Part shown: positions 57,858-64,000 of the stretch, one piece after another
Layout: each line of letters opens with the position of its first letter
Position numbering within the stretch: position 1 is the first letter of the stretch
From: Prochlorococcus sp. AG-409-A10
GTDB lineage: Bacteria; Cyanobacteriota; Cyanobacteriia; PCC-6307; Cyanobiaceae
NCBI GenBank assembly: GCA_003216175.1
Contig: QCJG01000001.1
Location: 1 to 64,000 of the forward strand
Direction: 5' to 3'
Length of the DNA: 64,000 nucleotides
The notes under the pieces: model-generated
Told to the model about the DNA's origin: nothing
What the model saw: the letters and a program-made list of their open reading frames with translations, nothing else
Databases searched by the model: none
Position numbers and translations under genes: made by a program

Positions 57858-58169
57858 TTAAGCCTCCTCTGATTCTGGGAACAACTGTATGGAGTTGCCT
57901 TCTGCTAGGCGGACCACAGCCTTCTTCACTTGAGGTCTCTTTCCAGAAAACCTACCAACCCTCCTGCTTTTTCTTGGGGGATTCATAGTACTAATCCCAA
58001 GAACCTTGACATCAAACATTTTTTCTACAGCAGCTTTTATGTCAGGCTTAGCTGCTCTTGGATCGACTTCAAAAGTGTACTGATTTAAATCCAAAGCTTT
58101 TGTAGCCTTCTCAGTTATCAAAGGACGCTTAATCACATCAGTTAGCCGTTTATCAAAAAATTTAGTCAT
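57858..58169 (-). CDS. rplW: 50S ribosomal protein L23
   Basis: From the ATG at 58169 (Met-Thr-Lys-Phe-Phe) the product is 103 residues with [10 protein letters not shown] and Lys-Val-Leu-Gly-Ile-Ser-Thr-Met-Asn. A ggagg lies 9 bp before this ATG, whereas the ATG two codons upstream would have only 3 bp spacing, so I prefer the shorter form. L23 docks the signal recognition particle and trigger factor at the tunnel exit. The start overlaps the rplD end by 8 bp. Confidence 0.95.
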   Translation of the reverse strand: MTKFFDKRLTDVIKRPLITEKATKALDLNQYTFEVDPRAAKPDIKAAVEKMFDVKVLGISTMNPPRKSRRVGRFSGKRPQVKKAVVRLAEGNSIQLFPESEEA

Positions 58170-58797
58170 TACCATAGACCTCCTTAATGGTTGATAATGC
58201 GTCTTCGCCTATTACCAAAGAATTGGCATTGAGAAGGTCAAACACATTTAATTGATCAGCAGAGATAAGCTTTATTTTTTCTAGGTTTCTAATTGAGCGC
58301 TTTATAATTTCAGATGGTTTATTCAGAATAATAAGAATTTTCCCATCAGAATCAATTCCTACTCGCTTGAGTAAAGCAACAATTTCACTTGTTTTAGGAA
58401 CTTCAAGCTTTGACCCGAAGTCTTTAATTATTTTTGCATCTGAAATTCTACTCATTAGAGCGGTACGAAGAGCTAACCTTCGTTCCTTCCTATTCATTGC
58501 CAAGTTATATTGGCGAGGCTTAGGGCCAAATATAATTCCACCTCCTGGTCGAAGAGGAGTTCTAATTGAGCCTTGCCTTGCTCTACCAGTACCCTTTTGC
58601 TTGTAGGGTTTTCGGCCACCGCCTCGAACTTCAGATCTAGTCAAGGTACTTGCAGTACCTTGACGGCTGTGAGCCTGTTGACGCAAAACAGCACGATGTA
58701 ATAAATCTGCTGTCGAGGATTCTTTGGCAATTTTTAAATCAATTGATGATTCTCCAGCCTCTTTTCCTTGCCAATCAAGAACAGTAAAGTTAGCCAT
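58162..58797 (-). CDS. rplD: 50S ribosomal protein L4
   Basis: The 211-residue product shows [19 protein letters not shown], the extended loop that lines the peptide tunnel. Two adjacent ATGs (58800 and 58797) follow a ggagg inside the end of rplC. I chose the second because of its better spacing. In E. coli L4 represses the S10 operon; whether that applies here is unknown. Confidence 0.96.
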   Translation of the reverse strand: MANFTVLDWQGKEAGESSIDLKIAKESSTADLLHRAVLRQQAHSRQGTASTLTRSEVRGGGRKPYKQKGTGRARQGSIRTPLRPGGGIIFGPKPRQYNLAMNRKERRLALRTALMSRISDAKIIKDFGSKLEVPKTSEIVALLKRVGIDSDGKILIILNKPSEIIKRSIRNLEKIKLISADQLNVFDLLNANSLVIGEDALSTIKEVYGND

Positions 58798-59453
58798 CAT
58801 TTACCTCCTTCTTGGGTAGAGACGCCAACTCTTTTGGCAGGTCTTATGTTTAAAAGAGATCCAGGCTTACCTGGCACAGATCCTTTTACTACTAATAAAT
58901 TGTGAGTTGTATCTATCTTTAAAATTTCAAGGCCTCTGGTAGTGACTTTTTTACCGCCCATACGACCAGCCATCCTTTTCCCAGGATAAACACGACCAGG
59001 AGTTGTTCCAGCTCCTGTCGAACCAGGCAATCGATGATTCTTTGAACCGTGGCTCATAGGACCTCGGCTAAAACCATGTCGCTTTTGATAACCTGCAAAT
59101 CCTCTACCCATAGTGTCGCCACTAACATCAACTTTTTGACCTTTTTCGAAATCATCAACAGTTATTGAAGCTCCAAGTTGAAATTCACCAGAATTTTCTA
59201 CTCGGTACTCTCGAAGATGGCGCAAAAGACCATCACCTGATTTTTCAAGATGACCTTTTGAAGGCTTGTTAATAAGTTTTTCACGAATTAATTGAAAGCC
59301 AATCTGAACAGCAGCATAGCCATCCGTATCAGCAGATTTCAATTGAGTGATTCGACAGGGACCCGCTTCGATCAAAGTGACTGGAACGGCTCTGCCTTGA
59401 TCATCGAAGAGTTGGGACATGCCCAACTTCTTACCTAAGATTCCTAAAGACAT
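58797..59453 (-). CDS. rplC: 50S ribosomal protein L3
   Basis: The 218-residue product begins [12 protein letters not shown] and has Gly-Phe-Ala-Gly-x-Gln-Lys-Arg-His-Gly-Phe and Ala-Gly-Arg-Met-Gly-Gly. It is the first gene of the long leftward ribosomal cluster, as rpsJ is placed with the str genes. Its promoter must lie in the 370-bp gap before ndhN. Confidence 0.97.
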   Translation of the reverse strand: MSLGILGKKLGMSQLFDDQGRAVPVTLIEAGPCRITQLKSADTDGYAAVQIGFQLIREKLINKPSKGHLEKSGDGLLRHLREYRVENSGEFQLGASITVDDFEKGQKVDVSGDTMGRGFAGYQKRHGFSRGPMSHGSKNHRLPGSTGAGTTPGRVYPGKRMAGRMGGKKVTTRGLEILKIDTTHNLLVVKGSVPGKPGSLLNIRPAKRVGVSTQEGGK

Positions 59454-59671
59454 GAGTTAAATAAACGCCAGCTATAAGGTCATCAATCTGTAAAGAGAGA
59501 GACTTGGAATCTGAATCAAATCGCCTATCTAGCCAAAAAAGTTGAAGTTAATAGAAGTTCAATTTATTTGGAAAAATGCTAGCGACAATCAGCTGGCTGA
59601 GACTTTTTTAAACTTTTCAAAAAGTTCAAAGAGTATCTCGACAAAAGAAAATAAATTCTTCTGCACTGGCC

Positions 59672-59754
59672 AAAAAGACTAAACGCAAACGCTTAGTCTG
59701 CTCAAGCGTCTAGAGGCCCGGCTAGCGAGCGGGCATAGAAAAGCTTTAGCAACT
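59672..59754 (-). ncRNA. Candidate small RNA or leader with two hairpins upstream of rplC
   Basis: Read leftward, gcccg and cgggc (59716-59734) form a first stem. agactaa and ttagtct (59676-59699) form a second that is followed at once by a run of five T, the form of an intrinsic terminator. A tgtaat at 59761-59766 could be a -10 element. Terminated RNA of about 80 nt would end 220 bp before rplC. It could be a free small RNA or an attenuator of the ribosomal operon. The rest of 59454-59826 shows no gene. Confidence 0.3.
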
Positions 59755-59826
59755 TAAAAGATTACACTATTAACACCCATTTTGTGTGATGCTTCACTTG
59801 AATAAGATAAAGAATTTGATTTAAGG

Positions 59827-60291
59827 ATGCCTTTATTACTCTCTGGTCAGAAATTTCGCACTGATCTTGAATCCTTCGGCTGCCTTGCCATCCTTAGTCC
59901 ATTAGAAGGTGGAGCAGAGACTCGTTTACTTCGAAGACTTAGAGCTAGCGGATATCAAACACAGATAACTTCCGCCAGAGGATTAGGAGATCCAGTTGTC
60001 TTTCTTACCCAATTACATGGAATCAGGCCACCACATTTGGGACATCAAAATGTTGGGAGAAATGGTGCATTAGGGGAAGTTCAACAAGTTATTCCTCAAT
60101 TAAATGAATTATTAGTTGAAGATAAACCCTTGGTTCTATGGTTATTAGAGGGTCAAGTCTTATCCAAGTCAGAACTATCAGCAATAAATAATCTTTGCCA
60201 AAAGGAACCTCGAATCAAAATTGTTATTGAGATGGGAGGGGCTCGAAGTATTAGATGGCAACCATTAAATGAATTCATCAATAGAAATTAG
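59827..60291 (+). CDS. ndhN: NDH-1 complex subunit N
   Basis: The 154-residue product matches NdhN, a peripheral subunit specific to cyanobacterial and chloroplast NDH-1, with [12 protein letters not shown] and Ser-Ala-Arg-Gly-Leu-Gly-Asp. NDH-1 drives cyclic electron flow and respiration from ferredoxin to plastoquinone. It is followed 12 bp later by ldpA, a pairing seen in other cyanobacteria. Confidence 0.95.
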   Translation: MPLLLSGQKFRTDLESFGCLAILSPLEGGAETRLLRRLRASGYQTQITSARGLGDPVVFLTQLHGIRPPHLGHQNVGRNGALGEVQQVIPQLNELLVEDKPLVLWLLEGQVLSKSELSAINNLCQKEPRIKIVIEMGGARSIRWQPLNEFINRN

Positions 60292-60303
60292 AACTTCATC
60301 AAG

Positions 60304-61326
60304 GTGATTAGTCAAAATTCGATTTGCAATTCTGAAGCTCTCAAAACAGGTAACTGGGTAAAATTAATTTGTGGCGCAAGTAATCAAGACTTACCTGCAA
60401 TAAATGATCTTTGCTCAATTTATGGGGCTGCAGGGGTGCATTGCATTGACCTCGCTGCCGACGAAGCTGTTATCCATGCAGCTCGCAATGCTATTGATTG
60501 GGTTTTCGAAACTTATGGAAAAAAACCATGGCTGATGATCAGCTTAAGTGATGGGAAAGATGCGCATTTTCGCAAAGCTTGGTTTAATCAAGACCTGTGT
60601 CCTTCGAATTGCTTACGACCCTGTCAAAGCATTTGTCCGGCTCACGCGATTGAGAACGAAGGTGGTGTAAAGGCTAATAAATGCTATGGATGTGGCCGAT
60701 GTATTGATACATGCCCATTAGGAATCATTCAAGAAAAGGATCGAAGATTAACTCTGAAAGATTTTGGTCCGTTGTTAACAACTGTCAAACCAGATGCACT
60801 AGAAATTCATACTGCTCCAGGAAGAGGCCAAGAATTTGAAAAAACAATCAATGAAATTTTTAAAGTCAATCTGGAGCTACAACGATTATCTGTTAGCTGC
60901 GGATTACAGGGGCATGGAATAAACCATGAAAAATTAGCAGAAGAACTTTGGCTGCGTCATAAATTCCTGAGAATTCATAATCAAAAACCTCTTTGGCAAA
61001 TTGATGGACGTCGAATGAGTGGAGATCTCGGAGCAGGTGCGGCCAAAATTGCAGTCAAACTCTGGGAAAGAATACGCCCAATAGCTCCACCAGGCCCCTT
61101 ACAACTTGCTGGAGGGACTAATGAATCGACCATTAAGTTCCTACCAGAGATTAAGGGGCCTGAAGGAGTTGCTTTTGGAGGGAAAGCAAGAAAGATAATC
61201 CAACCATGGTTAGAAGAGGCTCAACGAAAAAGAATTAGTCTTAGGGAGTGGCCTGAAGGTTGGGAGGCAGCTCTTGCAGAGGCAAAACGGCTTATAAATC
61301 CTTGGCTTGTAAGGAAATCTTTATAA
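60304..61326 (+). CDS. ldpA: Light-dependent period protein LdpA
   Basis: The 340-residue protein has cysteine-rich ferredoxin-like stretches (Cys-x3-Cys-x3-Cys-x3-Cys-Pro from about residue 100, then Cys-Tyr-Gly-Cys-Gly-Arg-Cys-Ile-Asp-Thr-Cys-Pro) for two iron-sulfur clusters. In Synechococcus elongatus LdpA senses redox state and adjusts the circadian period in response to light. Prochlorococcus has a reduced clock without KaiA, so its role here is open. The start is GTG. Confidence 0.92.
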   Translation: MISQNSICNSEALKTGNWVKLICGASNQDLPAINDLCSIYGAAGVHCIDLAADEAVIHAARNAIDWVFETYGKKPWLMISLSDGKDAHFRKAWFNQDLCPSNCLRPCQSICPAHAIENEGGVKANKCYGCGRCIDTCPLGIIQEKDRRLTLKDFGPLLTTVKPDALEIHTAPGRGQEFEKTINEIFKVNLELQRLSVSCGLQGHGINHEKLAEELWLRHKFLRIHNQKPLWQIDGRRMSGDLGAGAAKIAVKLWERIRPIAPPGPLQLAGGTNESTIKFLPEIKGPEGVAFGGKARKIIQPWLEEAQRKRISLREWPEGWEAALAEAKRLINPWLVRKSL

Positions 61327-61509
61327 TTGGATTTCCCCTAGCTAAATCAATCATTGAAAAGCCCAAGTTGAGATGTATTAATGAAGAAATCTTCCGATTA
61401 ACTAAAAAAAACTGGATAAAGACATGACAGGATTGAATCAAATATGCAATTATCAAATAGAAAGAATCCAAATCTATGTCTTTCAATTGCAAACATAGAT
61501 CTGGAACAA

Positions 61510-61581
61510 TGGGCCGTCGCCAAGTGGTAAGGCATCGGGTTTTGGTCTCGACATTCCTAGGTTCGAATCCTAGCGGCCCAG
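61510..61581 (+). tRNA. tRNA-Gln (anticodon TTG)
   Basis: The 72-nt gene has acceptor strands tgggccg and cggccca with discriminator G, a D arm with aagtggtaaggc, an anticodon loop with ttttggt (anticodon TTG) and the T arm aggttcgaatcct. CCA is not encoded. The 183 bp between ldpA and this gene hold nothing else, and no repeated copy of its 3' end was noticed in the window. Confidence 0.96.
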
Positions 61582-61594
61582 TTTTCAACAGTTA

Positions 61595-62374
61595 GTGATA
61601 GAGCAACCTCTACTTGTTCTTGATTTTGATGGCGTCATCGTTGACGGCATTGAGGAGTATTGGTCAAGTTCTCAACAAACTTGTCTAAACATAATTTCTC
61701 CCAAAGAAAAAGAAATTATTTCTTTGCCTAGTGAGATTCCCCAAGATTTTAAGGCCATGAGGCCATGGGTTCATTATGGGTGGGAAATGGTTGTCCTGGC
61801 TGCTGAATGTTCAGATCAAACTAGTCGATTAAACTTAAAAGGTTTACAAAATTTCTCAAGGAATTATCAAATAGAATGCTCATTAGCTCTTGAAAAATGG
61901 GGTTGGACCCCTTTTCAATTACAAGAAGCTTTAAATCAAACAAGAAGAGAGGCAATATCAAATAATTTCAATCAGTGGTTAAATTTTCATCAGCCTTTTT
62001 CTTTAGTCACTCAACGTCTCAAGACACTTGAGAAGGAAGGCATTGAATTTGCTGTTTTAACAACAAAAAGTATTGAGTTCACAAAAAAACTTTTGGATTG
62101 TTTCGATCTTCAGCCAAAGCTTGTTTTCGGTCACGAATCAGGGAGTAAAGTCGATGTCTTGAATCAACTCTTACAGACAAACATAATTCAAGGATTTATT
62201 GAAGATCGAAGAACTACTTTAGAAAAAGTCTTGAAAGATCCAAAGCTGAAATCTATCCCGTGTTTCTTAGCAAGCTGGGGATACTTAAAACCTCAGGATA
62301 AAAATAATCTTCCTTCCGGTATTAAATTATTAAATTCAGATACTTTACGAGAACCTATTTCAAAGTGGTCTTGA
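61595..62374 (+). CDS. HAD superfamily hydrolase
   Basis: The 259-residue product starts at GTG and has HAD motif I Leu-Asp-Phe-Asp-Gly-Val-Ile-Val-Asp at residues 9-17. Motif II-like Leu-Thr-Thr-Lys-Ser follows near residue 153, with Phe-Ile-Glu-Asp-Arg in the place of motif IV. It is probably a small-molecule phosphatase of unknown substrate. It begins 13 bp after tRNA-Gln, so the two could be read together. Confidence 0.82.
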   Translation: MIEQPLLVLDFDGVIVDGIEEYWSSSQQTCLNIISPKEKEIISLPSEIPQDFKAMRPWVHYGWEMVVLAAECSDQTSRLNLKGLQNFSRNYQIECSLALEKWGWTPFQLQEALNQTRREAISNNFNQWLNFHQPFSLVTQRLKTLEKEGIEFAVLTTKSIEFTKKLLDCFDLQPKLVFGHESGSKVDVLNQLLQTNIIQGFIEDRRTTLEKVLKDPKLKSIPCFLASWGYLKPQDKNNLPSGIKLLNSDTLREPISKWS

Positions 62375-62398
62375 CTTAATAGCGTACGTCTGTACTAT
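62371..62398 (+). promoter_or_regulatory. recA promoter with LexA-type box
   Basis: ttgact at 62371-62376 and tactat at 62393-62398 form a sigma70-type promoter with a 16-bp spacer. Inside it, cgtacgtctgtact at 62383-62396 has the symmetric gtac-N4-gtac core of the cyanobacterial LexA box. Repressor bound there would block the -10, so SOS control of recA is likely. Confidence 0.65.
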
Positions 62399-62486
62399 CG
62401 GTTTAATTGCTATTCGTTGAGGAACTGAGTATTTCATCATCAATCCCAACGTCTGTTGTTATCCCTCTGAATTAACGTTATTTATC

Positions 62487-63620
62487 ATGTCAAATGAAGG
62501 TAAGTCACTCCAATCAACTGAACCTAAGAAAATAGATGCAAAATCTGGAGAGAAAGAAAAAGCATTGAGCTTAGTGGTTGGGCAAATAGAACGCAATTTC
62601 GGGAAGGGTTCGATCATGCGTCTTGGGGACGCGTCAAAGATGCGGGTAGAAACAATATCTACGGGTGCTTTAACTCTTGATTTAGCTCTTGGTGGCGGCT
62701 ATCCCAAAGGACGTGTCATAGAAGTTTATGGTCCCGAAAGTTCTGGAAAAACAACGCTGACATTACATGCGATAGCTGAGATTCAACGTAACGGTGGAGT
62801 TGCTGCATTTGTAGATGCAGAACATGCTCTTGACCCAGTTTATGCAGCTTCTCTTGGTGTTGATGTAGAGAATCTTCTCGTATCTCAACCGGATACAGGC
62901 GAGATGGCATTGGAAATCGTTGACCAACTTATTAGATCTGCTGCAGTCGATCTAGTTGTTGTTGATTCAGTCGCTGCACTTACGCCCCGTTCAGAGATAG
63001 AAGGCGAAATGGGTGATCATTCTGTTGGCGCTCAAGCTCGTCTAATGAGTCAAGCAATGAGAAAAATCACTGGAAATATTGGCAAGTCTGGTTGCACAGT
63101 AATTTTCTTAAATCAATTACGTCTAAAAATTGGTATTACATACGGGAATCCAGAAACGACAACTGGTGGAAATGCTCTTAAATTTTACGCCTCTGTAAGA
63201 TTAGATATTCGTCGTATTCAAACGTTAAAGAGAGGAACTGAAGAATATGGAATTCGTGCAAAAGTGAAAGTGGCAAAAAACAAAGTTGCACCTCCATTCC
63301 GAATAGCCGAATTTGATATTCTTTTTGGGAAAGGAATTAGTACTCTTGGTTGTCTTCTCGATTTAGCAGATGAGACTAATGTCGTTACTCGGAAAGGAGC
63401 TTGGTATAGCTATGAAGGTGACAATATTGGACAAGGGAGAGACAATACCATTACTTGGCTTGAACAAAATCCTGAATCAAAAGAAATAATTGAAAAGTTA
63501 GTTAAAGAAAAATTAACTGAAGGCTCAGAAGTAAGTGCTAATTCAATGAGACCATTAGCAGCAGCTGCACGACAGGCTTCATCACGACCAATCCTAACCC
63601 AAGTTTCAGCGAACGGTTAA
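62487..63620 (+). CDS. recA: Recombinase RecA
   Basis: Strand-exchange and SOS coprotease protein of 377 residues. Walker A is Gly-Pro-Glu-Ser-Ser-Gly-Lys-Thr-Thr, Walker B is Leu-Val-Val-Val-Asp-Ser, and the L2 region holds Gly-Asn-Ala-Leu-Lys-Phe-Tyr. The N-terminus has a 25-residue charged extension before the core, common in cyanobacterial RecA. No intein is present. Confidence 0.98.
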   Translation: MSNEGKSLQSTEPKKIDAKSGEKEKALSLVVGQIERNFGKGSIMRLGDASKMRVETISTGALTLDLALGGGYPKGRVIEVYGPESSGKTTLTLHAIAEIQRNGGVAAFVDAEHALDPVYAASLGVDVENLLVSQPDTGEMALEIVDQLIRSAAVDLVVVDSVAALTPRSEIEGEMGDHSVGAQARLMSQAMRKITGNIGKSGCTVIFLNQLRLKIGITYGNPETTTGGNALKFYASVRLDIRRIQTLKRGTEEYGIRAKVKVAKNKVAPPFRIAEFDILFGKGISTLGCLLDLADETNVVTRKGAWYSYEGDNIGQGRDNTITWLEQNPESKEIIEKLVKEKLTEGSEVSANSMRPLAAAARQASSRPILTQVSANG

Positions 63621-63640
63621 AGGTAAAAACATACTTGTCT

Positions 63641-63880
63641 TTATCTGATATCAGCAGGAATCCACCACCCTGCAGCAGGTCCAACAAAGCGGACAATGAT
63701 CCAAAGAACAACTAAAACAGCAATACCTACCCATCCTGCACTAATACTTAATTGTATAAATTGATCTCTTTGCGCTTGCGTAACAGGGAACCAAGAGACA
63801 ATACGAGGTGACTCATTTCTAGGATTTTTCTTACTACGAGGTTTTACACCTTGCTCAGATCTTCGGCGTGCTTCTCCCAT
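63641..63880 (-). CDS. DUF2839 family small membrane protein
   Basis: The 79-residue product has a basic N-terminus beginning Met-Gly-Glu-Ala-Arg-Arg-Arg, as in DUF2839 proteins, a polar stretch, and one helix at about residues 47-67 followed by Ala-Gly-Trp-Trp-Ile-Pro. It is found in cyanobacteria and has no known role. It is convergent with recA, 20 bp between the stops. Confidence 0.8.
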   Translation of the reverse strand: MGEARRRSEQGVKPRSKKNPRNESPRIVSWFPVTQAQRDQFIQLSISAGWVGIAVLVVLWIIVRFVGPAAGWWIPADIR

Positions 63881-63918
63881 TATAAAAAAAGAATATTTTT
63901 TAATCTAAGAGATTCATT

Positions 63919-64000
63919 TTAATAAGGCAATAAACGCTCTAAAGCGACCCACGGTTCAAGAGCTTCGAATATTAGTTTTCCCCAACTTCTATAGTGCATA
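63919..64000 (-). CDS. C-terminal end of a gene running out of the window (partial)
   Basis: Read leftward from the window edge, an open frame of 27 codons ends Trp-Val-Ala-Leu-Glu-Arg-Leu-Leu-Pro-Tyr and TAA. It has a coding-like composition (Ser-Trp-Gly-Lys-Leu-Ile-Phe-Glu-Ala-Leu-Glu-Pro-Trp). It could be the end of a DinG-type helicase, by memory of neighbourhoods in this group, but the piece is too short to decide. Confidence 0.45.
   Translation of the reverse strand, partial: MHYRSWGKLIFEALEPWVALERLLPY

Noticed and set aside
61292-61588. Leftward open frame of 98 codons
   Set aside because: It lies over the tRNA-Gln gene and the end of ldpA on the opposite strand, so it is a chance frame.

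Overview
The window looks like a chromosomal segment of a low-GC marine picocyanobacterium, most likely Prochlorococcus. The AT-rich coding sequence, the psaA-psaB and psaL-psaI photosystem I genes, ferredoxin-dependent glutamate synthase, NdhN next to LdpA, DapL, a cyanobacterial-type RNase E tail and Cys-less ribosomal proteins L31 and L36 all fit. The strain or clade cannot be fixed from the sequence alone.

Layout. 1-7 kb holds small hypothetical genes, an RRM protein divergent from rpsU, a half-length AbrB-type membrane protein, a radical SAM enzyme, a CPBP protease, clpS and dapL. 7-12.7 kb holds rne-rnhB, pheA, a quinone methyltransferase and a Lon-N-domain protein. 12.8-17.6 kb is the str cluster, transcribed leftward as rpsL-rpsG-fusA-tuf-rpsJ. 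17.8-25.6 kb holds Fd-GOGAT with a YCII partner, lipA and a fused CbiG-CobJ cobalamin gene. 26-31.7 kb is the photosystem I block. 31.8-36.2 kb has envelope genes (GT2, NlpC/P60, a beta-lactamase-like hydrolase) and lineage-specific small proteins. 42.9-59.5 kb is one long leftward S10-spc-alpha ribosomal superoperon ending in truA, rplM, rpsI, rpmE and prfA. 59.8-64 kb holds ndhN-ldpA, tRNA-Gln, a HAD protein, recA with a LexA-type box, and the end of a gene that leaves the window.

The most unusual part is 36.2-41.1 kb, an accessory island next to tRNA-Ser(GCT). The last 12 nt of the tRNA plus 5 nt of flank recur as an exact 17-bp direct repeat 3.8 kb away, and two degenerate partial copies lie at 36.31 and 40.80 kb. 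Between the copies are a frameshifted gene that may be a replication-type protein, a TPR-methyltransferase cargo gene, a small gene cut off near a partial tRNA copy, and C-rich direct repeats with 12-bp spacing that recur beside two of the copies. No integrase is present. I read it as a decayed, stacked tRNA-targeting integrative element of the kind described in Prochlorococcus as tycheposons.

Other points of note are the loss of both zinc-link cysteines in RNase E, a CbiG-CobJ frame whose family-like N-terminus lies upstream of any usual start codon, an in-frame hexapeptide tandem repeat gene, a 28-bp perfect hairpin, and a possible small RNA upstream of rplC.
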